DNA of 48,339 nt from positions 1-48,339 of the forward strand of contig JANYCF010000088.1 in NCBI GenBank assembly GCA_025360455.1, written 5' to 3'. Every line of letters begins with the position of its first letter. Position 1 is the first letter of the stretch. Source of the DNA: Opitutaceae bacterium. GTDB taxonomy: Bacteria > Verrucomicrobiota > Verrucomicrobiia > Opitutales > Opitutaceae. Of this stretch, positions 29,469-38,974 are shown in pieces. Under the pieces are notes generated by a model. It was not told where the DNA came from, searched no databases, and saw only the letters and a program-made list of their open reading frames with translations. Position numbers and translations under genes: made by a program.

Positions 29469-31058
29469 ATGAAAATCCTCGTCGCCGATAAGATCTCACC
29501 CAAGGGAGTCGCCTACCTGCGTTCGCAGCCGGGCTTTGAAGTTATTGAGGCTTACGGCTCTTCTCCGGCCAAGATTTTGGAATTGGTGAAAGACGTGCAT
29601 GCGATCGCCGTGCGCTCGGAAACGAAGATCACCGCGGAGGTTTTTGCCGCTGCTCCTTTGCTGAAAGTGGTAGGCCGTGCGGGCGTAGGCGTCGATAATG
29701 TCGATGTCGAAGCCGCCACCGAACGGGGCGTCATCGTGATGAATACGCCTTCCGGCAACACGATCGCGACTGCGGAACTGACCTTCACTCATATTTTGTG
29801 CGGAGCGCGTCCCGTGCCGCAGGCCGCTGCGTCGATGAAAGCGGGGCAGTGGGATCGTAAGAATTTTTCCGGCATCGAACTTTTCAAGAAGACGCTCGGT
29901 ATCGTCGGTCTGGGCCGCATCGGCACCGAAGTGGCCAAGCGCGCCCAAGCTTTCGGCATGCGCGTGCTGGCGTTCGATCCGTATCTCGCCCCGAGCCGCG
30001 CCAAAGCCATGCAGATCGAAGGCGTCACGCTGGATGAACTCCTCGCGCAGTCGGACTATATTACGGTGCACATGCCGTTGACCGATCAAACGCAGTACAT
30101 GATCGACGAAGCCGCGTTGGCGAAGTGCAAGAAAGGCGTCCGTCTTTTTAACTGCGCTCGCGGTGGTATTATTAAAGAGGCCGCGTTGATTGCCGGCTTG
30201 AAGTCCGGTCACGTGGGCGGAGCTGGGTTGGACGTATTTGAAGACGAACCGCTCGCGGCCGATAGCGAGCTGCGCAAATTCCCCAATGTTAACCTCACCC
30301 CGCATCTCGGTGCTTCGACCAACGAAGCGCAGGAAGCGGTGGGCATCGAAGTCGCCGAGCAGATCGCCGATGTCTTGAGCGGCGGCGTCATTCGCAATGC
30401 CGTCAACATGCCTTCGTTGGACGCGGCCACTCTCAAAGTGGTCGGACCGTACCTCAACTTGGGCGACAAACTCGGCACGCTCGTGCAGCAGCTGGCGACC
30501 AATCGCGTGGAGCGCATCCGCATTACGTATTGGGGCAAAATTCTGGATCTCGACGCCAACCCGGTCACGCGTTCGATCCAGCGCGGGTTCCTCAGCCGCA
30601 TCAGCGGAGAGAGCCTCAACTTCATCAATGCGCCCGGCGTCATGCAGCGCCTCGGCATGCAGGTTGAGATCATCAAATCCAATCTCGAGTCAGATTATAC
30701 CGAGCTCATCCAGGTCGAAGGTGTGCAGGCGGACGGCACGGTGGTTTCAGCCACCGGGACGTTGCTCGGCAAGGGCAACAACCCGCGTCTCGTTTCTTTG
30801 AACGGTCGCGATGTCGAGGCCGCTCCTTCAGGCAAACTGCTCGTCTACGAGAATCTCGATCAGCCTGGCATCATCGGCATGATTGGTACCTTGCTCGGCA
30901 AGGATAAGGTGAATATTGCGGCGATGTCCCTCAGTCGTACGACGGTGGGCGGGACGGCGCTGGCCGTGCTTAACCTTGACAGCGAGCCCAGTGCAGCGGC
31001 GCTTAAGGAATTGACCGCTCATCCCGCGATCAAGCAGGCTCAGGTCATACACCTTTGA
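29469..31058 (+). CDS. serA: D-3-phosphoglycerate dehydrogenase
   Basis: From ATG 29469 the protein has 529 residues, the long three-domain SerA type. The NAD-binding domain holds LGIVGLGRIGTEVAKRA; catalytic segments are CARGGIIKEAAL and TPHLGASTNEAQEAVG. The intervening ASB domain (about 320-450) and a C-terminal ACT domain (ENLDQPGIIGMIGTLLG, about 450-529) follow. It oxidises 3-phosphoglycerate to 3-phosphohydroxypyruvate, first step of serine synthesis; the ACT domain implies serine feedback. An in-frame start at 29430 would add 13 non-conserved residues. The stop overlaps the plsY start (TGATG). Confidence 0.97.
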   Translation: MKILVADKISPKGVAYLRSQPGFEVIEAYGSSPAKILELVKDVHAIAVRSETKITAEVFAAAPLLKVVGRAGVGVDNVDVEAATERGVIVMNTPSGNTIATAELTFTHILCGARPVPQAAASMKAGQWDRKNFSGIELFKKTLGIVGLGRIGTEVAKRAQAFGMRVLAFDPYLAPSRAKAMQIEGVTLDELLAQSDYITVHMPLTDQTQYMIDEAALAKCKKGVRLFNCARGGIIKEAALIAGLKSGHVGGAGLDVFEDEPLAADSELRKFPNVNLTPHLGASTNEAQEAVGIEVAEQIADVLSGGVIRNAVNMPSLDAATLKVVGPYLNLGDKLGTLVQQLATNRVERIRITYWGKILDLDANPVTRSIQRGFLSRISGESLNFINAPGVMQRLGMQVEIIKSNLESDYTELIQVEGVQADGTVVSATGTLLGKGNNPRLVSLNGRDVEAAPSGKLLVYENLDQPGIIGMIGTLLGKDKVNIAAMSLSRTTVGGTALAVLNLDSEPSAAALKELTAHPAIKQAQVIHL

Positions 31059-31783
31059 TGGATTACTCACCCTACATCGTCGCTTCCGCTGTAGGTTATA
31101 TTCTCGGCTCCGTGCCCAATGGCTACCTCGTGGCCAAGGCGCACGGCGTAGATATTTTCAAAGTCGGCAGCGGCAATCCCGGGGCTACGAACGTCAAACG
31201 CGTGCTCGGGGAAAAATTTGGCGACAAGGGCAAACGCGCGGGCAATCTGGTTTTCGTACTCGATGCGGTGAAAGGCGCGTTGGCCGCGGGGTGGCCATTT
31301 TCGCTTAATCCGAATTGGATGGCATTGGCGATTCCTGTCGAAGGAGGAGTTAACAAACTAGACAGATTTACGCCACAGTTAATTGGGCTCATGGCCCTTA
31401 TCGGTGTCGTCGCCGCCGTACTCGGACACTCCTTCTCTATTTTCACTAAATTCAAAGGAGGTAAAGGAGTGGCGACCGCCGCCGGTGGCTTGGTGGTGCT
31501 GATTCCCGGTCCCTGTTTGCTCGGCGTCGTCGTCTGGGTGCTATCTTTTTATATTACCCGGTATGTTTCTCTCGGCTCCATTCTATCGGCCGTGGTGGTG
31601 CCGGCGGCCAGTTGGATCCAAGGAAATCCTTTGCCTTTAAATATCGTGGCGACGGTCTTGGGTGTTTTTGTTGTTTTTCGCCATCGGGAAAACATCAAAC
31701 GCCTGCTCAACGGCACCGAAAACCGGTTCGTCAAAAAATCCAGCGCACCAGAGGGAAAGGAGAAACCTGGCACCCAGCCCTGA
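31058..31783 (+). CDS. plsY: Glycerol-3-phosphate acyltransferase
   Basis: The 241-residue membrane protein matches PlsY: GYILGSVPNGYLVAK (motif 1), KVGSGNPGATNVKRVLG (motif 2), and GHSFSIFTKFKGGKGVATAAGG (motif 3), with five or so hydrophobic segments. It acylates glycerol-3-phosphate from acyl-phosphate to make lysophosphatidic acid at the inner membrane, first step of phospholipid synthesis. It is about 40 residues longer than the usual form: a loop after the second segment (FSLNPNWMALAIPVEGGVNKLDRFTPQ) and a charged tail. ATG 31058 shares a base with the serA stop codon (TGATG), so translation is coupled to serA. Confidence 0.95.
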   Translation: MDYSPYIVASAVGYILGSVPNGYLVAKAHGVDIFKVGSGNPGATNVKRVLGEKFGDKGKRAGNLVFVLDAVKGALAAGWPFSLNPNWMALAIPVEGGVNKLDRFTPQLIGLMALIGVVAAVLGHSFSIFTKFKGGKGVATAAGGLVVLIPGPCLLGVVVWVLSFYITRYVSLGSILSAVVVPAASWIQGNPLPLNIVATVLGVFVVFRHRENIKRLLNGTENRFVKKSSAPEGKEKPGTQP

Positions 31784-31881
31784 TCACCTTGAGTGGCTCG
31801 CGGGTGGGGCAAAATGACGAGACCTGTACAACGGCCTTGCCAAGCGGTGCCCCGGCAGGCCAATAACAACCGTTTAATTCC

Positions 31882-33102
31882 ATGGCATTGATCGTACAAA
31901 AATATGGTGGCACCTCGGTCGGCGATACCGACCGAATTAAGAACGTTGCCGCCCGCATCAAAGTGGCGCGCGACGAGGGGCATCAATTGGTCGTCGTCGT
32001 CTCCGCTCGCGCCGGCGTGACAAATGAACTCATCGCTCGCGCGAAGGCCTGTAACCCGCGGCCTGATTCGCGTGAGCTCGACATGCTCCTCGCCATCGGC
32101 GAACAGGAAACCATCGCGCTCACCGCCATGGCGCTCCACGCGATCGACGTCCCGGCGGTTTCGTACACCGGCGCCCAAGCGGGCATCGTCACGGATCTCG
32201 TCCACACCAAGGCGAAGATCATGAATATTTTCCCCACCGCCCTGCGCAACGATCTCAAGGCCGGCAAAGTCATCATCGTCGCCGGCTTTCAAGGCATGAA
32301 TGAACACGGTCAAATCACCACGCTGGGTCGCGGTGGTTCTGACCTGACGGCCATCGCTCTCGCCGCCGCAGTCCAAGCCGACAAGTGCGAAATATACACC
32401 GACGTCGACGGCGTTTATACGGCTGATCCGCGCTATGTGAAGGATGCCACCAAGCTGAATGAAATCAGCTACGACGAAATGCTCGAACTCGCCAGCCAGG
32501 GCTCGAAGGTCATGCAGTCGCGCTCCGTCGAATTCGCCAAAAAGTACGGCGTCGTTTTTGAAGTCCGCAGCAGTTTTAACCACAACCCGGGAACCATCGT
32601 GAAAGAAGAAGTTGCCTACATGGAAAAGGTCATCGTCCGCGGCGTCGCCGTGGATAAAGACCAAGCCAAAGTCATCATCAGCCATCTGCCAGACAAGCCC
32701 GGCAGTGCCGCCGCTGTCCTGCGCGCGCTCGCTGATGCCAGCATCAACGTCGACATGATCGTGCAGAATGTCGGCCATCAAGGATTCGCCAATGTGACCT
32801 TCACGGTGCCGAAGGATGACGCGCAGAACGCCGTTCGGGTCTTGCCCGCAGTATTCGCGAAACTCGGGGGTGGGGAAGTCGCCGCCTTCGACAATATCGC
32901 CAAGCTTTCCGTGGTGGGTGTCGGCATGCGGACGCACGCCGGCGTCGCCGCCCAGATGCTCGAAGCGTTGGCCGAAGCCGGCATCAACGTCGAGCTCATC
33001 GCCACTTCCGAGATCAAGATAACGCTCGCCGTCTCACGCGAACGCGCCGACGACGCCCAGCGCGCCGTCCACAAATCATTCGGCTTGGGCAAGAAGGAGT
33101 GA
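31882..33102 (+). CDS. lysC: Aspartate kinase
   Basis: The 406-residue monofunctional enzyme has the kinase N-terminus VQKYGGTSVGD, the aspartate-site segment LLAIGEQETIALTAMAL, TTLGRGGSDLTAIALAAA and YTDVDGVYTADPRYV, followed by two ACT domains (about 265-406; KPGSAAAVLRALADASINVDMIVQN and VGVGMRTHAGVAAQMLEALAEAGINVELIATSEIKI). It phosphorylates aspartate, first step to Lys, Thr and Met. The ACT pair binds Lys and/or Thr as feedback inhibitors. It lies near thrC on the same strand, separated by a palindromic repeat. Length is typical of the alpha-beta type enzyme. Confidence 0.97.
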   Translation: MALIVQKYGGTSVGDTDRIKNVAARIKVARDEGHQLVVVVSARAGVTNELIARAKACNPRPDSRELDMLLAIGEQETIALTAMALHAIDVPAVSYTGAQAGIVTDLVHTKAKIMNIFPTALRNDLKAGKVIIVAGFQGMNEHGQITTLGRGGSDLTAIALAAAVQADKCEIYTDVDGVYTADPRYVKDATKLNEISYDEMLELASQGSKVMQSRSVEFAKKYGVVFEVRSSFNHNPGTIVKEEVAYMEKVIVRGVAVDKDQAKVIISHLPDKPGSAAAVLRALADASINVDMIVQNVGHQGFANVTFTVPKDDAQNAVRVLPAVFAKLGGGEVAAFDNIAKLSVVGVGMRTHAGVAAQMLEALAEAGINVELIATSEIKITLAVSRERADDAQRAVHKSFGLGKKE

Positions 33103-33109
33103 GGAATCG

Positions 33110-33195
33110 GGGTAGGGCGGATCTCTCTAATCCGCCGTGCCTGGCGTAGGTTGCGCGCTTGCCGCGCAACGTGGCGCGACGAGCACGCCACCTAC
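33110..33195. repeat. Palindromic repeats between lysC and thrC
   Basis: GGCGGAT/ATCCGCC forms a hairpin at 33117-33136. The next 50 nt (33146-33195) start GTAGGTTGCGCG and end CGCCACCTAC. They contain two adjacent hairpins, GTTGCGCG/CGCGCAAC and a GTGGCGCG-type stem, inside a GTAGG/CCTAC outer pair. The reverse complement matches 41443-41492 at 46 of 50 positions. Confidence 0.85.
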
Positions 33196-33283
33196 CTCCC
33201 GATAAGCCTCGCGGGATAACGCGCGCTACCACCAGAAATTTTATTGGCCTGAGCCGGGAAATATTTATTAACATCGGTAGCGC

Positions 33284-34642
33284 ATGAAATTCATCAGCAC
33301 ACGCGGCCAGACCGAGCCGCACACGTTTACCCAAGCCGTCGCCATTGGCTTGGCTCCGGATGGCGGGCTGTTCCTGCCGGAGCGGCTGCCTGACATCAGC
33401 CCGCGTTTATCCGCCTGGCGGAATCTTAGCTATGCCGAGCTGTGTAATGAATTTCTCGCCCTGTTCGCCACCGATGTGCCTTTGGATGTCATCGAACAGC
33501 TTACGCGCCGCTCCTACGCGACTTTCACTCATCCCGAAATCGCGCCCTTAAAAAAACTCGATGATCGCACCTACGTGCTCGAGCTCTTTCACGGACCGAC
33601 ACTCGCCTTCAAAGATTTCGCCCTGCAATTGCTCGGGAATTTCTACGGCTGGCAAGGCGAGCAAACTGGCCGCAGCATCAATGTGCTCGGCGCCACGTCC
33701 GGCGATACCGGCGCCGCCGCCATCCACGGACTTCTCGGCAAACCGCGTACTGCAATTTTTATTCTGTATCCCGAAGGCCGGGTCTCGCCCTTGCAAGAAC
33801 GCCAGATGGCCTGCACGGGGGCGGCGAATGTCCACGCGCTCGCCATCGACGGTTCCTTTGACGACGCGCAAAACGCCCTGAAGAATATTTTCGGTGAGCG
33901 CGATTTTGCGGCGAAGCACCGGCTCTCCGCCGTCAACTCAATCAATCTACTCCGCGTGCTGGCCCAATGTGTTTACTATCTCTACGCTTGGCTGCGGTTA
34001 GCCGAGAGTGAGCGACTCAATGTGGAGTTCGTGGTGCCCACCGGGAATTTCGGCAATGTTTTTGCCGGCTGGTTGCTGCAGCGCATGGGCGTGCCCATTC
34101 AGAGCTTCAAGATCGCCACGAATCAAAACGATATTCTCCACCGTTTTTTCCTGAGTGGAGAATACCGGATCGATACCGTGCAACCCAGTTTGGCCCCTTC
34201 GATGGATATCCAAGTGGCGTCCAATTTTGAGCGTTTTCTCTATTATTCCTTGGACGAGGATTCGGCGAAGCTGCGCACTGTGATGGCCGACTTGAAAGCC
34301 AACGGGCTTTATCGATTCGAGAATTTCGATCGCGACACCTTCAGTTCCTCCTGTGCCACGGATGCGGACATCACCGGCATCATCCGCCGGGTTTATGAGC
34401 GTTACCAGTACGTGGTCGATCCGCACACCGCCTGCGCGTTTCAGGAGCTAAATCGTGATCGCATCAGCATCGTGCTCTCGACGGCGCATCCCGCGAAATT
34501 CCCTGCCGCCTTGGTGGACGCCATCGGCACCGAGCCCACGCATCCCGCGCTCGATGCGCTGAAATCGCGACCCATCGTGAAGCACCTTCTCCCCGCCACC
34601 GAAGCCGCGATCAAAGCGTACATCGATCAGCACGCAGTGTGA
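33284..34642 (+). CDS. thrC: Threonine synthase
   Basis: The 452-residue PLP enzyme opens MKFISTRGQTEPHTFTQAVAIGLAPDGGLFLPE, the long bacterial/fungal form of ThrC. The Schiff-base lysine lies in GPTLAFKDFALQLLGN (about 108), followed by ATSGDTGAAAIHG, VPTGNFGNVFAGW and STAHPAKFPAA. It converts O-phosphohomoserine to threonine, the last step of the pathway that lysC opens. hom and thrB are not in this window. ATG 33284 is well placed. A terminator hairpin lies 110 nt beyond the stop. Confidence 0.97.
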   Translation: MKFISTRGQTEPHTFTQAVAIGLAPDGGLFLPERLPDISPRLSAWRNLSYAELCNEFLALFATDVPLDVIEQLTRRSYATFTHPEIAPLKKLDDRTYVLELFHGPTLAFKDFALQLLGNFYGWQGEQTGRSINVLGATSGDTGAAAIHGLLGKPRTAIFILYPEGRVSPLQERQMACTGAANVHALAIDGSFDDAQNALKNIFGERDFAAKHRLSAVNSINLLRVLAQCVYYLYAWLRLAESERLNVEFVVPTGNFGNVFAGWLLQRMGVPIQSFKIATNQNDILHRFFLSGEYRIDTVQPSLAPSMDIQVASNFERFLYYSLDEDSAKLRTVMADLKANGLYRFENFDRDTFSSSCATDADITGIIRRVYERYQYVVDPHTACAFQELNRDRISIVLSTAHPAKFPAALVDAIGTEPTHPALDALKSRPIVKHLLPATEAAIKAYIDQHAV

Positions 34643-34751
34643 GACAGTCAGAACGGCTGGCTGTTTCAATTCGCCATTGCCTCGGCGGATTCGTTTGCAT
34701 TGATTTGTTTGAGCTTTGTCTACCCCCAGTCTGTAAATGTCCGATCCTGAT

Positions 34752-34774
34752 CGCCCGACTTCCCCGGGCGTTTT
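34752..34774 (+). terminator. Intrinsic terminator downstream of thrC
   Basis: CGCCCG (34752-34757) and CGGGCG (34765-34770) form a 6-bp stem with a 7-nt loop, followed by TTTT. It sits 21 nt before the first DUF3857 gene, so it may end thrC transcription or act as a leader terminator. Confidence 0.7.
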
Positions 34775-34794
34775 ATTACTAGCAAAATTGACTC

Positions 34795-36849
34795 ATGAAA
34801 AACTCAGCGTTCAAAAAACATCCTGTCGCCTTTGCCCCGTTAGTTTGGCTGGTAGGATTATTTATCTTTGCTTTGCCTCAGGTCGCCTTGGCCAAAGAAA
34901 AATGGGAGGCAATTCCTGCGGAAGATCTCGCCGCCACGGAGTGTAAAGCCTACCCCGGTTCAAGTGCGGAAATTTTATTCGACCGACTGGTGCTCGACAC
35001 TGCGGGCAAATCGCAAAACCAACGATATTATCAGCGGATCAAGATCTACAGTGCCAAAGGCGCGACCGAAGCCGGTGTCCTCGGAATAGAATATCCGGAT
35101 AAACATGAGGTTTGGGGCCTGGCGGCCCGTGTAACCAAACCAGCAGGAGGAGTAATCGAATACACCAAAAAAGATTTCACGGAGAGCATCGCCGTGAAAA
35201 AGGGATCGGTGAAAACCAATAGGCTGACTATTGCGATTCCTGATCTGGGCACGGGAGATGTCCTGGAATATAGCTGGACGCAAAGCGTGGATAGTGCAGC
35301 GGGTAATTATCAGTGGTGGTATTGCCAACGCACTTTGCCGGTCAGGGAATTCGTGTTCTCCGTTGAATCGAGCCAGCAGGATTATTCCTTGCTCTGGTTC
35401 AATATGGCCAATGCGAAAATTGCCAAGAGCGGAAGCTATGAGGGCAAGTTGGTGATCAAGGATCTGCCCCCATTCGAGGATGAGCCCCACCTGCCGCCCG
35501 AACGCGATGTTCGTGGTTGGTTTCTGGTTCTATATAAAAATCCCTACATGCGGTGGTATGACAAAAAAGATGAATTTTGGAAATTGTTGTCATCGTATTA
35601 TGAAGAGGAGTTCCGTCTGGAGATTAGACCGAACGGTGACATCAAGGCGAAATCAGCCGAGCTCACCAAGGGCCTGAGCTCAGACGAGGAAAAACTGAAA
35701 GCGCTTTATGATTTTTCCCAGACCTCCATCACCAATTTTGACTATTTCAAAAACGCCGACCTGCTGGTGGCAAAGAAGAAACTCGATGATAAGGATCGAA
35801 GCCAGTCGCCGGCTCGGACCATGGCTTTAAAAACCGGTTACACCGATCATGTGAATCAATTATTTGCCTCCTTGGCGAAGGCCGCAGGTTATGATGTCCG
35901 GCTGGCGTGGAGCGCATCCCGTTACAGTACTTTTAATATCAGAAATCCCAATGGCTGGCTCTTTATCCAGGATCACATTGTGGTCGTCCGGCTGGGGGAC
36001 GCCTGGCGGTACTATTCTCCGGGTGACTACTACGTCCCGGCCGGCATGCTGCACCAATCCAATGAAGAGGCCCCTTGTTTGATTCTCGATGCCAAAAAGG
36101 TGATTTTCGAGACCAACCCCACGGCCACGGCGGACAAATCTCTCGTGCAACGCAAGGGTCGCTTCACCTTGGATTCTGAGGGTAACCTTGAAGGCGAAGT
36201 CGAACTTACTATGTCCGGACATGCCGGGAGCAGTCGAAAGCAAGATTGGGCAGACAAACAGCAGGAGGAAATTGATACTGATTTCCGTGCGGCCATCACC
36301 AAGCAGATGTCCGCCGCCGAAGTGAGTGACTTGAAATGGGAGAATTTGTCGGGCAACACCCTGCCCTTGATCGCCCGTTACAAAATCAAGGTTCCGGCCT
36401 ATGCCGATCTAGCCGGGTCGAAAGTAATTGTTGCTCCCAATGTTTTTGAACATGGGGCCACAGCGATGTTCACCTCCGAAAAACGAAAGTTCGCGATCTA
36501 TTTCCCCTATGCCTGGAGTGAGCACGATGATATTGAGATCGCCCTGCCGGAAGGGTACACTCTCGATGCAGGCAGTTCTCCGGCCAATGTGGGCAAAACG
36601 ACCGGGGCCGTCGGAGTGAGCTATCAAGTGGGTTTCAAGGGCAAGTCTCGCAAGATCGTTTACCAGCGCGATTTCGCCCTGGGGGCAAACGGCATGGTCG
36701 CCTTCCAAGCGCAGAGTTATCCCGCGCTTAAGCAAGCCTTCGATGCCATAACTCGATCGGATGAGCACACGCTGGTGTTGAAACAGATCGTGATTGCGAA
36801 TTCAACGGTATCAGCTCCTGCCACAGTCCCGGCCCCATCAGCGCAATAA
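34795..36849 (+). CDS. DUF3857 protein with degenerate transglutaminase-like domain
   Basis: The 684-residue exported protein has a signal (LVWLVGLFIFALPQVALA), then a DUF3857 region (about 60-250: RYYQRIKIYSAKGATEAG, FVFSVESSQQDYSLLWFN). The transglutaminase-like region (about 290-440) contains LKALYDFSQTSITNFDYF and MALKTGYTDHVNQLFASLAKAAGYDVRLAW. The GDCKDK-type site that holds the nucleophile Cys in this family reads TGYTDHVN (H352), and the FDAT Asp site reads YYSPGD, so the domain is predicted inactive. A C-terminal beta-rich region with RKIVYQRDF follows. It is 4 nt upstream of a homologue with an intact triad. Function is unknown; pairing with the homologue is likely. Confidence 0.85.
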   Translation: MKNSAFKKHPVAFAPLVWLVGLFIFALPQVALAKEKWEAIPAEDLAATECKAYPGSSAEILFDRLVLDTAGKSQNQRYYQRIKIYSAKGATEAGVLGIEYPDKHEVWGLAARVTKPAGGVIEYTKKDFTESIAVKKGSVKTNRLTIAIPDLGTGDVLEYSWTQSVDSAAGNYQWWYCQRTLPVREFVFSVESSQQDYSLLWFNMANAKIAKSGSYEGKLVIKDLPPFEDEPHLPPERDVRGWFLVLYKNPYMRWYDKKDEFWKLLSSYYEEEFRLEIRPNGDIKAKSAELTKGLSSDEEKLKALYDFSQTSITNFDYFKNADLLVAKKKLDDKDRSQSPARTMALKTGYTDHVNQLFASLAKAAGYDVRLAWSASRYSTFNIRNPNGWLFIQDHIVVVRLGDAWRYYSPGDYYVPAGMLHQSNEEAPCLILDAKKVIFETNPTATADKSLVQRKGRFTLDSEGNLEGEVELTMSGHAGSSRKQDWADKQQEEIDTDFRAAITKQMSAAEVSDLKWENLSGNTLPLIARYKIKVPAYADLAGSKVIVAPNVFEHGATAMFTSEKRKFAIYFPYAWSEHDDIEIALPEGYTLDAGSSPANVGKTTGAVGVSYQVGFKGKSRKIVYQRDFALGANGMVAFQAQSYPALKQAFDAITRSDEHTLVLKQIVIANSTVSAPATVPAPSAQ

Positions 36850-36853
36850 CGCT

Positions 36854-38833
36854 ATGAAAAAATTACTACGCTTTGTGGTGCTCGCCGGCTTTTTTGTGAT
36901 CGGGGCTATCGCGCGAGGTGAGGCACCGGAGTGGCTGAGAAATGCCGCAAAACTAACCACCCCGGAATCCGCTAAGAACGCCCCCGCCGTGGTGCTCATG
37001 GACGAAACCTCCATCGAAATTAATCTTCAGGGCGGTTACACTGAGGTTCATCGGAAGGCGATCCGCATCCTCCATAATGCCGGTTATGATCAGGCCGCAG
37101 GTACTTTGTTTTACCTCGGAACTGCGGACAAAATTAACTACCTCGGTGCTTGGCTGGTGAGGCAAAGCAAAACCGTCGAAAGTCGAATGAGAAACGACTG
37201 GTTCGACTTTGCCTCCAACGCCAACGGAGCCGTCGTTGATGAACAGCGAGTTTACGTGGTGAGCCTGACTGACAAAGTGGCCGTCGAAGATGTCTTTGGC
37301 TACGAAACCAAGAAGCAAGGCACACTCCTCGTGGCACAATTGTTCTGGGGGTTTCAGTCCCGTCTGCCGGTGTTGGCTGAAAGTTTGAAGTTAACCCTTC
37401 CGCCAGGCTTCGGGCTCGATCAGAAAATATTCGGCCCACGCCCACTGCAGGCGGTCTCGTTGGGTGCCCAAACTTGGTCCTGGTCGCTCGGTGAACGTCC
37501 CTATCACGCAGAGGAGCCATACGAACACCCGACGGCGCGAACGGATGCCGAATTGATTTTACGCATAAGTCCTCCGACTGGCGCTACAGCCTTTCTTCCC
37601 CGCACCTTTGCCAGCTGGGCTGAGGTCGTCGATTATTATCAAACACTCAGTACCGGCCAGTGCGATACCAGCACTTCCTTGGCGACGAAAGCGCATGAGC
37701 TGGTCGCGAATAAGACGGATACTTTGGCCAAGATTCAGACGATAGGCGGCCATGTGCAAAAGCTCCGCTATGTTGCGTTCAACCAAGGTTTGCGTTTCGG
37801 CTACGGCTATAAACCACGCAAGGCATCTCTCGTTTTTTCCACCGGCTTTGGTGACTGCAAAGATAAATCCAATCTATTGGTCTCCATGCTCCGTGAGGTT
37901 GGGATCAAAGCGCATCTGGTCAGTGCTTATCTCGGTCAGGATAGAAAAGTTTCACCGGAGTTCCCTACGCCATCCCAGTTCAATCATGCCATCGTTGCCA
38001 TTGAGGTGGGCGAAGAAATTCAACTGCCCGCAGTGGTGAACACGGGAAAATATGGCCGGCTTTTGTTTTTCGATGCCACCAACCCGTACACTCTGGTGGG
38101 AGATTTATCGGATTCGCTGCAGGGCGGATTGGTTCATGTGGAAATCGCGGGCAACGATTCTCTGACCATGCTTCCGCAGTTTTCTGCCGAGACTGATTTC
38201 TGTTATGATCGCCGACTGGACCTCGCGCTCACCCCTGAGGGTGCGTTGCAGATCACCGGCAAAGTAGCCGGAGTCGGACAAACCGGTGCCCGGTTGCGCA
38301 ATCAGTTTGAACAGGCCAATATGCCCAAAGCGTTGGATGAGCTGGTTACCCAACAATTGAATGACAAATTCCGCAGTGCCGCCGTTCTCGCGAAAACAAC
38401 CGCGGACGATCCGGCCACCGGTAAATGCGCCCTTTCTTTCACGTGTGTGCAGCCGAAATATGTCCAATGGCTTCAGGATAAGACCGGCATTATTAAACTG
38501 GATCTGCTCAGCCGAAAATACCTGCCGAATTTTTCGGAGAAAGTGCGACTCCTTCCTATCGGAGTGCCCCCCTTGGCAATCAATGACGAGATAGTTCTCG
38601 CTCTGCCATCGGGCTTTGTGGCCGCCGAGTTTCCCCCGAGCACATCGGTCCAGTCGCCCTATGGCAGTTGCGCCATCACTTGTGAGGTCGTTGGGGGCAC
38701 CGTGGTATTTAAGCGGTCGGTGGTGCTGAATAAATCCGAAGTCCCGGTAGCTGATTACGACAAGCTTCGGCGTTTTTTTAGCGATATCACCAAAGCCGAC
38801 CGTGCGACCGTGCTGCTCAAGCCCCAAAGTTAA
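36854..38833 (+). CDS. DUF3857/transglutaminase-like exported protein with intact triad
   Basis: From ATG 36854 the protein has 659 residues with a signal peptide (LLRFVVLAGFFVIGAIARG). DUF3857 spans about 50-230 (VHRKAIRILHNAGYDQAAG). The transglutaminase-like domain has a complete triad: C335 (GFGDCKDKSNLLVSML), H378 (FNHAIVAIEV) and D407 (LFFDATNP). The C-terminal third is beta-rich. The family is periplasmic or surface-linked and its substrate is unknown; peptide or amide bond chemistry is inferred from the fold. The alternative start at 36794 lies within the preceding gene. It forms an operon with the upstream homologue (4-nt gap). A nested inverted repeat follows the stop. Confidence 0.88.
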   Translation: MKKLLRFVVLAGFFVIGAIARGEAPEWLRNAAKLTTPESAKNAPAVVLMDETSIEINLQGGYTEVHRKAIRILHNAGYDQAAGTLFYLGTADKINYLGAWLVRQSKTVESRMRNDWFDFASNANGAVVDEQRVYVVSLTDKVAVEDVFGYETKKQGTLLVAQLFWGFQSRLPVLAESLKLTLPPGFGLDQKIFGPRPLQAVSLGAQTWSWSLGERPYHAEEPYEHPTARTDAELILRISPPTGATAFLPRTFASWAEVVDYYQTLSTGQCDTSTSLATKAHELVANKTDTLAKIQTIGGHVQKLRYVAFNQGLRFGYGYKPRKASLVFSTGFGDCKDKSNLLVSMLREVGIKAHLVSAYLGQDRKVSPEFPTPSQFNHAIVAIEVGEEIQLPAVVNTGKYGRLLFFDATNPYTLVGDLSDSLQGGLVHVEIAGNDSLTMLPQFSAETDFCYDRRLDLALTPEGALQITGKVAGVGQTGARLRNQFEQANMPKALDELVTQQLNDKFRSAAVLAKTTADDPATGKCALSFTCVQPKYVQWLQDKTGIIKLDLLSRKYLPNFSEKVRLLPIGVPPLAINDEIVLALPSGFVAAEFPPSTSVQSPYGSCAITCEVVGGTVVFKRSVVLNKSEVPVADYDKLRRFFSDITKADRATVLLKPQS

Positions 38834-38840
38834 GCTTAGT

Positions 38841-38958
38841 GGGCGTCTAAAAAGCCTGCCCGGGGTAGGGCGGGACGCTGGGAGCGCCGCGCTTTACCCG
38901 TGAGGAACGCACCGACGAAAGCGCGCCCAGCAGTCGCGCCCTACCTTTTTAGACGCCC
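38841..38958. repeat. 118-bp nested inverted repeat
   Basis: The outer arms GGGCGTCTAAAAA (38841-38853) and TTTTTAGACGCCC (38946-38958) are perfect 13-nt inverted repeats. Just inside, GGTAGGGCG (38864-38872) and CGCCCTACC (38937-38945) are perfect 9-nt inverted repeats around a GC-rich partly self-complementary middle. It begins 8 nt after the DUF3857 stop and could act as a terminator as well as a mobile palindrome. Confidence 0.85.
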
Positions 38959-38974
38959 TCTTAGAGCTAAAAGT

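Noticed and set aside
31549-32937. A 462-codon minus-strand frame over plsY and lysC
   Set aside because: It is antisense to an intact aspartate kinase; Asp/Gly/His-rich composition is typical of a reverse-complement shadow.
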